Shown here: positions 5,397-8,949 of the stretch, piece after piece
How positions within the stretch are numbered: the stretch's first letter is position 1
How the letters are laid out: every line of letters begins with the position of its first letter
NCBI GenBank assembly: GCA_013820975.1
Contig: JACDHQ010000051.1
Coordinates: forward strand, 1 to 8,949
DNA from: Gemmatimonadaceae bacterium
Lineage (GTDB): Bacteria > Gemmatimonadota > Gemmatimonadetes > Gemmatimonadales > Gemmatimonadaceae
Length of the DNA stretch: 8,949 bases
Direction of reading: 5' to 3'
Notes under the pieces: model-generated
The model's database searches: none
Seen by the model: only the letters and a program-made list of their open reading frames with translations
What the model was told of the DNA's origin: nothing
Translations under genes and position numbers: made by a program

Positions 5397-6911
5397 ATGC
5401 CCCATCCCACCGGTCACGTGGTCCGACACGCCACCAGCGAACTGCGGTTCCCGTCGCTCGTGTCGGGCAATCCCGATGATGCGCGTCTCCTCGCGCTCGT
5501 CCATCCCCCCGGGTGGACCAACCCGAAGGCGCGCGACCGCTACCACCTCGTCGTGATCGGTGGGGGGACCGGCGGGCTGGTGAGCGCGGCGATCGCCGCA
5601 GGCCTCGGCGCCCGCGTGGCGCTGATCGAGCGTGCCCTCATGGGGGGCGACTGCCTCAACGTCGGCTGCGTGCCCTCCAAGGCGCTGGTTCACGCCGCGC
5701 GCGATCGAACTGCGCGAACTCCGGCGGGCTTCGCCGCGGCGATGGAGCGCATGCGGGCCGTGCGCGCGGACATCGCGCCGGTGGACAGTGCGCAGCGCTA
5801 TCGCGACCTGGGGGTCGATGTGTTCATCGGCGATGCGGCATTTGCCGATGCGGGCAGCGTGGCGGTCGGTGATGCACGGCTGCGGTTTCGGCGGGCGATC
5901 GTCGCGAGCGGAGCGCGTGCGGCGCTTCCCCCTGTCGAGGACCTCGCCACGATCGAGCCGCTCACGAACGAGTCGGTGTTCGGACTGCAGACGTTGCCTG
6001 AGCGGCTCACCGTGATCGGTGGAGGTCCAATCGGGTGCGAGCTCGCACAGGCGTTCGCCCGCTTCGGGAGCCGTGTCACGCTGGTAGAGTCGGGCGAACG
6101 CCTGCTGGCGAGTGACGACGCGGATGCGGCGCGCGTGCTCCTCGACGCACTGCAGCGCGACGGCGTCGACGTTCGGCTTGGTGCGACCGTGAATCGTGCC
6201 GAACGGCGCGGGGCGGACCGGGTGCTCCATCTTGCCGACGGTGGCACGATCGGCAGCGACGAGGTGCTCGTTGCGACCGGACGTACACCGAACGTCGAGG
6301 GCCTCGGCCTCGAACGCGCAGGCATCGGGTACACGAAGCGGGGCGTAACGGTCGACGACGCGCTGCAGACGTCGAATCCGCACGTGTACGCCGTCGGCGA
6401 CGTCGCGTCCAGGCATCAGTTCACGCATGCGGCCGACGCACTGGCCCGGCTGGCGGTCCCGAACGCCCTCTTCTTCGGCATCGGCGGCGGCAAGGCCTCC
6501 TCGCTCGTGATGCCGTGGTGCACCTACACGAGCCCTGAGGTCGCCCACGTCGGGCTGAGTGTCAGCGACATTGCACGCCGGTCCGACGTCGAGACGATCA
6601 CGGTGACCCTCGAGCACAACGACCGCGCGCGCATCGACGATGATTCGGCTGGATTCATGCGCATCCACCTGAAGCGCGGGTCGGATCGGATCCTCGGGGC
6701 GACCCTCGTCGCGGAGCGAGCCGGCGACATGATCGGCGAAATCGCGCTCGCGATCACCAACCGGGTTGGCCTTGGCGGGATCGGACGGACCATTCACCCG
6801 TATCCCACGGTTGCCGCGGTGTTTGCGCGAGCGGCTGACGCACGGCGGCGTGAGCGGCTGACGCCATTGGCACGGCGCGCATTTCACGCATTCTTCAGGC
6901 TGTTCACATGA
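5397..6911 (+). CDS. mercuric-reductase-like FAD/NAD(P) disulfide oxidoreductase
   Basis: The 504-residue flavoprotein belongs to the class I pyridine nucleotide-disulfide oxidoreductases. After an N-terminal extension of about 48 residues come the FAD fold (VVIGGGTGG, 52-60), the redox disulfide Cys86/Cys91 in GGDCLNVGCVPSK, the NAD fold (VIGGGPIGCE, 206-215) with Glu231 at the end of the second strand favouring NADH, and the FAD motif YAVGD (331-335). The C-terminal dimerisation domain has HPYPTVAA at 467-474: Tyr469 and Ala474 stand where dihydrolipoamide dehydrogenase has its His-Glu pair, and Tyr is also what MerA has. It lacks MerA's N-terminal metal-binding domain and C-terminal Cys pair, so mercury reduction is not established. 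The gene sits between the Gdx-like exporter and an outer-membrane receptor, whose ATG overlaps its stop. Class assignment is firm; the substrate is unknown. Confidence 0.9.
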   Translation: MPHPTGHVVRHATSELRFPSLVSGNPDDARLLALVHPPGWTNPKARDRYHLVVIGGGTGGLVSAAIAAGLGARVALIERALMGGDCLNVGCVPSKALVHAARDRTARTPAGFAAAMERMRAVRADIAPVDSAQRYRDLGVDVFIGDAAFADAGSVAVGDARLRFRRAIVASGARAALPPVEDLATIEPLTNESVFGLQTLPERLTVIGGGPIGCELAQAFARFGSRVTLVESGERLLASDDADAARVLLDALQRDGVDVRLGATVNRAERRGADRVLHLADGGTIGSDEVLVATGRTPNVEGLGLERAGIGYTKRGVTVDDALQTSNPHVYAVGDVASRHQFTHAADALARLAVPNALFFGIGGGKASSLVMPWCTYTSPEVAHVGLSVSDIARRSDVETITVTLEHNDRARIDDDSAGFMRIHLKRGSDRILGATLVAERAGDMIGEIALAITNRVGLGGIGRTIHPYPTVAAVFARAADARRRERLTPLARRAFHAFFRLFT

Positions 6912-8949
6912 CATGTCCCTCGCACTCCGGTACGCATCGCATCTCTCGCATCGTGGCGCTCCTGATGTTGCTGGGTATGGCGGTCAGTTCCACCGCCGCA
7001 GCGGCGCAGGACGGCAGGGTGGTCGGAATCGTCCGCGAGCAGGGCGGTCGCCCGCTGGTCGGTGTGATCGTGGAGATTTCGGCGCGCGATCGTGCAGGGG
7101 TCGCGGACACCACCGGGCACGATGGCGCATTCGACATCCCCGTTCCGGCGGACGTCCCGATGACCCTGACGGCGAAACGGGTCGGCTTCAGCCCGATCAC
7201 GCTCGCGGTCGAGCCGATTGCGGCCTCCGGCCGACGTACGATCGGGTTCACGCTGGCGAGTCTCGCGCAACTGGACGTCGTGACCGTCGTGGCGGAGCGT
7301 GAGCGACCACTCCTGAACACGGAAGATGCGGCGACCGGGGGGACGCTCGAGCGGCGTGAGCTCGAGCGGCTGCCGGCGGACGCACGCGATCCGATTCCGC
7401 TCGCGTATACGATCCCGGGGGTCGCCGCGGCGACTGGGTTCTTCGGCGACGCGCCGAAGCTCACCATCAACGGCGCGAACGCCCTGTACACCCAGTACTC
7501 GCTCGATGGCCTGGAGAACAACGAGGGATTTCTCGGCGGCCCTCGAGTCGAAGTCCCGCTCGGTGCGCTTGCGCGCCTCGATGTGCTGGCCAACACGTAC
7601 GCGTCCGAGTTCGGCCGGAGCTCCAATGGGGTCGTGAACATGACGACGCGTGCGGGCGGCGACACGTGGTTTGGTGAGGCGTTCTTCTATAACCGTCCGG
7701 GACTGCCGGTGGACGCTCGTGCGGCGACGATTCCGCGCGGGCAGGATCCCGGCGACTTTCGGCGCGCCCAGGAGGGGTTCCGCCGGTCGCAGCTGGGGAT
7801 ATCGGGCGGCGGCCCGCTCGCCGGAACGCACACGCGTGGATTCGGAGCAGTCGAGTTCACGACGGAGAACGAAGATCGCATCACATCGACGGCGTCGACG
7901 GTGTTCACGGGGCGGGAGGTTCGTGAGACCTGGAAGCTGTTCGGGCGCGTCGACCATGGATGGTCGCCGTCGCAGACGACGACGCTTCGCAGCACGGGCA
8001 GCTTCGTGACGCGCGCTGGTCAGGGATCGGGCATTGTCGCACCGGAGGCGGACATCACGACTGAGCGATTCGGCACCGCGACGGCGCTCACGCACCGGTC
8101 GGCGGTTCGCGCGGGCCGCGCGAGCAATGAGGCGAGTATTCAGCTCAGCACGCTCCGCTGGAACTTCCCGCCGACGCAAGGTGCATCAAGTGACCGGCCG
8201 CAGGTGACGATCTTCCAGGCGGGCGGTGGCGACACCGTGGCGGTCGGCGTCGTGGGGTCGAGCAACTTCATCTTCGATGAATCCGAGCTGCAGCTGCAGC
8301 TGCGCAACGTCTTCGAGACCCAGGTCGGCGCGACGCACCGGCTCCGCCTCGGCGGCGATGTTGCGACGTCGGGCTTCATCCTTCGAGCGTCGCAGACGAA
8401 CCCCGCTGGCTCATACGCGGTGCTGGATGAGGGCAACATCCCCCGGCGCGGCAACCGGTACACGTTCGCGGACGTGCCGGCAGACGTACGCGTCCTCGCC
8501 TACACCGTCGATGCCGCGCAGAAGCAGGTCGACCTGACCCAGACGCTGTACGGCGCATTCATCGAGGATCGGTGGCGCGTGCATCCCGCGCTCACGGTGA
8601 CGGCAGGCCTGCGCTGGGACTACGACGACCTCACCTCACGTGGCGGAAGTGCGCCGGACCTCAATAACCTGCAGCCGCGCGCGGCGGTGAGCTGGCTCGT
8701 GCGGCCGTCCATGGTGCTCCGCGGTGGCGCCGGCCTCTACGCCGGCAGGTTTCCGTATGCCGTGTACTCGGATGCCATCCAGTTCGGCCCTGATGGCAAC
8801 CAGACCGTGACGTTCCGCGGCAAAGAGGCGCCGGCGTATCTCCGGGGCCCGCGCACGGCGACGCTCGACCGCAGCGTGTTGCCCCCGGGGGAGCGTCGCG
8901 AGTTGTTCGCGCTCGGACTCGAGCAGCCAATGAGCACGCAGGCGACGCT
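6908..8949 (+). CDS. TonB-dependent receptor-like outer-membrane protein (3' end beyond window)
   Basis: An open frame of 680 codons plus 2 bases runs off the right edge without a stop. Residues 1-33 form a signal peptide (basic HRISR, then a Leu/Met/Val core and an Ala-run cleavage region before QDG). Residues 37-115 look like a carboxypeptidase-regulatory-like beta-sandwich (PLVGVIVEIS, DGAFDIPVP, RVGF). A plug domain follows, about 130-245, with INGANALYTQYSLDG, LDVLANTYASEFGRSSNGV and VNMTTRAGGD. The remainder alternates aromatic/polar strands typical of an OMP beta-barrel (for example LYGAFIEDRWRVHPALTV). This combination matches the Oar-like branch of TonB-dependent transporters, which import large or scarce nutrients using energy from TonB. 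I see no certain TonB box. The ATG at 6908 overlaps the oxidoreductase stop as ATGA, so translation is probably coupled; no Shine-Dalgarno is clear. Ligand unknown. Confidence 0.87.
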   Translation, partial: MTCPSHSGTHRISRIVALLMLLGMAVSSTAAAAQDGRVVGIVREQGGRPLVGVIVEISARDRAGVADTTGHDGAFDIPVPADVPMTLTAKRVGFSPITLAVEPIAASGRRTIGFTLASLAQLDVVTVVAERERPLLNTEDAATGGTLERRELERLPADARDPIPLAYTIPGVAAATGFFGDAPKLTINGANALYTQYSLDGLENNEGFLGGPRVEVPLGALARLDVLANTYASEFGRSSNGVVNMTTRAGGDTWFGEAFFYNRPGLPVDARAATIPRGQDPGDFRRAQEGFRRSQLGISGGGPLAGTHTRGFGAVEFTTENEDRITSTASTVFTGREVRETWKLFGRVDHGWSPSQTTTLRSTGSFVTRAGQGSGIVAPEADITTERFGTATALTHRSAVRAGRASNEASIQLSTLRWNFPPTQGASSDRPQVTIFQAGGGDTVAVGVVGSSNFIFDESELQLQLRNVFETQVGATHRLRLGGDVATSGFILRASQTNPAGSYAVLDEGNIPRRGNRYTFADVPADVRVLAYTVDAAQKQVDLTQTLYGAFIEDRWRVHPALTVTAGLRWDYDDLTSRGGSAPDLNNLQPRAAVSWLVRPSMVLRGGAGLYAGRFPYAVYSDAIQFGPDGNQTVTFRGKEAPAYLRGPRTATLDRSVLPPGERRELFALGLEQPMSTQAT

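Noticed and set aside
5322..6914. 530-codon reverse-strand frame opposite the oxidoreductase
   Set aside because: Same effect: it covers a gene with unmistakable FAD and NAD motifs on the plus strand, and shows no motif of its own.
6884..8179. 431-codon reverse-strand frame opposite the receptor
   Set aside because: Arg-rich shadow sequence; the plus strand reads a continuous signal peptide, plug and barrel over the same bases.

Overview
The window is GC-rich and its third codon positions are strongly G/C, so many reverse-frame ORFs are spurious. Seven genes can be supported. The TonB-dependent outer-membrane receptor-like protein with a carboxypeptidase-regulatory-like N-terminal domain indicates a Gram-negative (diderm) bacterium. 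The mixture of families and sparse Shine-Dalgarno sequences would fit Gemmatimonadota or a similar high-GC phylum, but that placement is impression only; the window has no rRNA or other marker. There are no tRNA or rRNA genes, insertion sequences, CRISPR arrays or prophage genes. It reads as chromosomal backbone.

Left part (18-1738, minus strand): a two-gene unit reads leftwards. The first gene is a beta-carbonic anhydrase (1103-1738). Five bases after its stop begins an APP1-type HAD phosphatase (18-1097, GTG start). A 92-bp divergent spacer separates the pair from uvsE.

Middle part: uvsE (1831-2760, plus) encodes a UV-damage endonuclease. It retains nearly all the expected metal ligands but appears to have Tyr where the Thermus enzyme has its modified lysine. 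A 119-residue unrecognised protein (2767-3126, minus) faces it tail to tail, with only 6 bp between the stops. A second divergent spacer of 75 bp carries three tandem heptamers and a likely promoter.

Right part (3202 to the right edge, plus): a tight run of four genes. These are an exporter-type ABC half-transporter, a Gdx/SugE-type small multidrug resistance protein (coupled, GTG start, strong ribosome binding site), a mercuric-reductase-like flavin disulfide oxidoreductase, and a receptor whose ATG overlaps the preceding stop (ATGA). The receptor is cut by the right edge. The layout suggests co-transcription of two inner-membrane exporters, a cytoplasmic redox enzyme and an outer-membrane protein. 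A shared substrate or stress is inference only.

Two genes, uvsE and the ABC transporter, have a TAnnnT -10-like hexamer only 5-8 bases before the ATG and no ribosome binding site. This suggests leaderless transcripts. I see no clear new defence or mobile system here. The best leads are the uvsE active-site variation, the four-gene envelope operon, the carbonic anhydrase/APP1 pairing and the leaderless starts.
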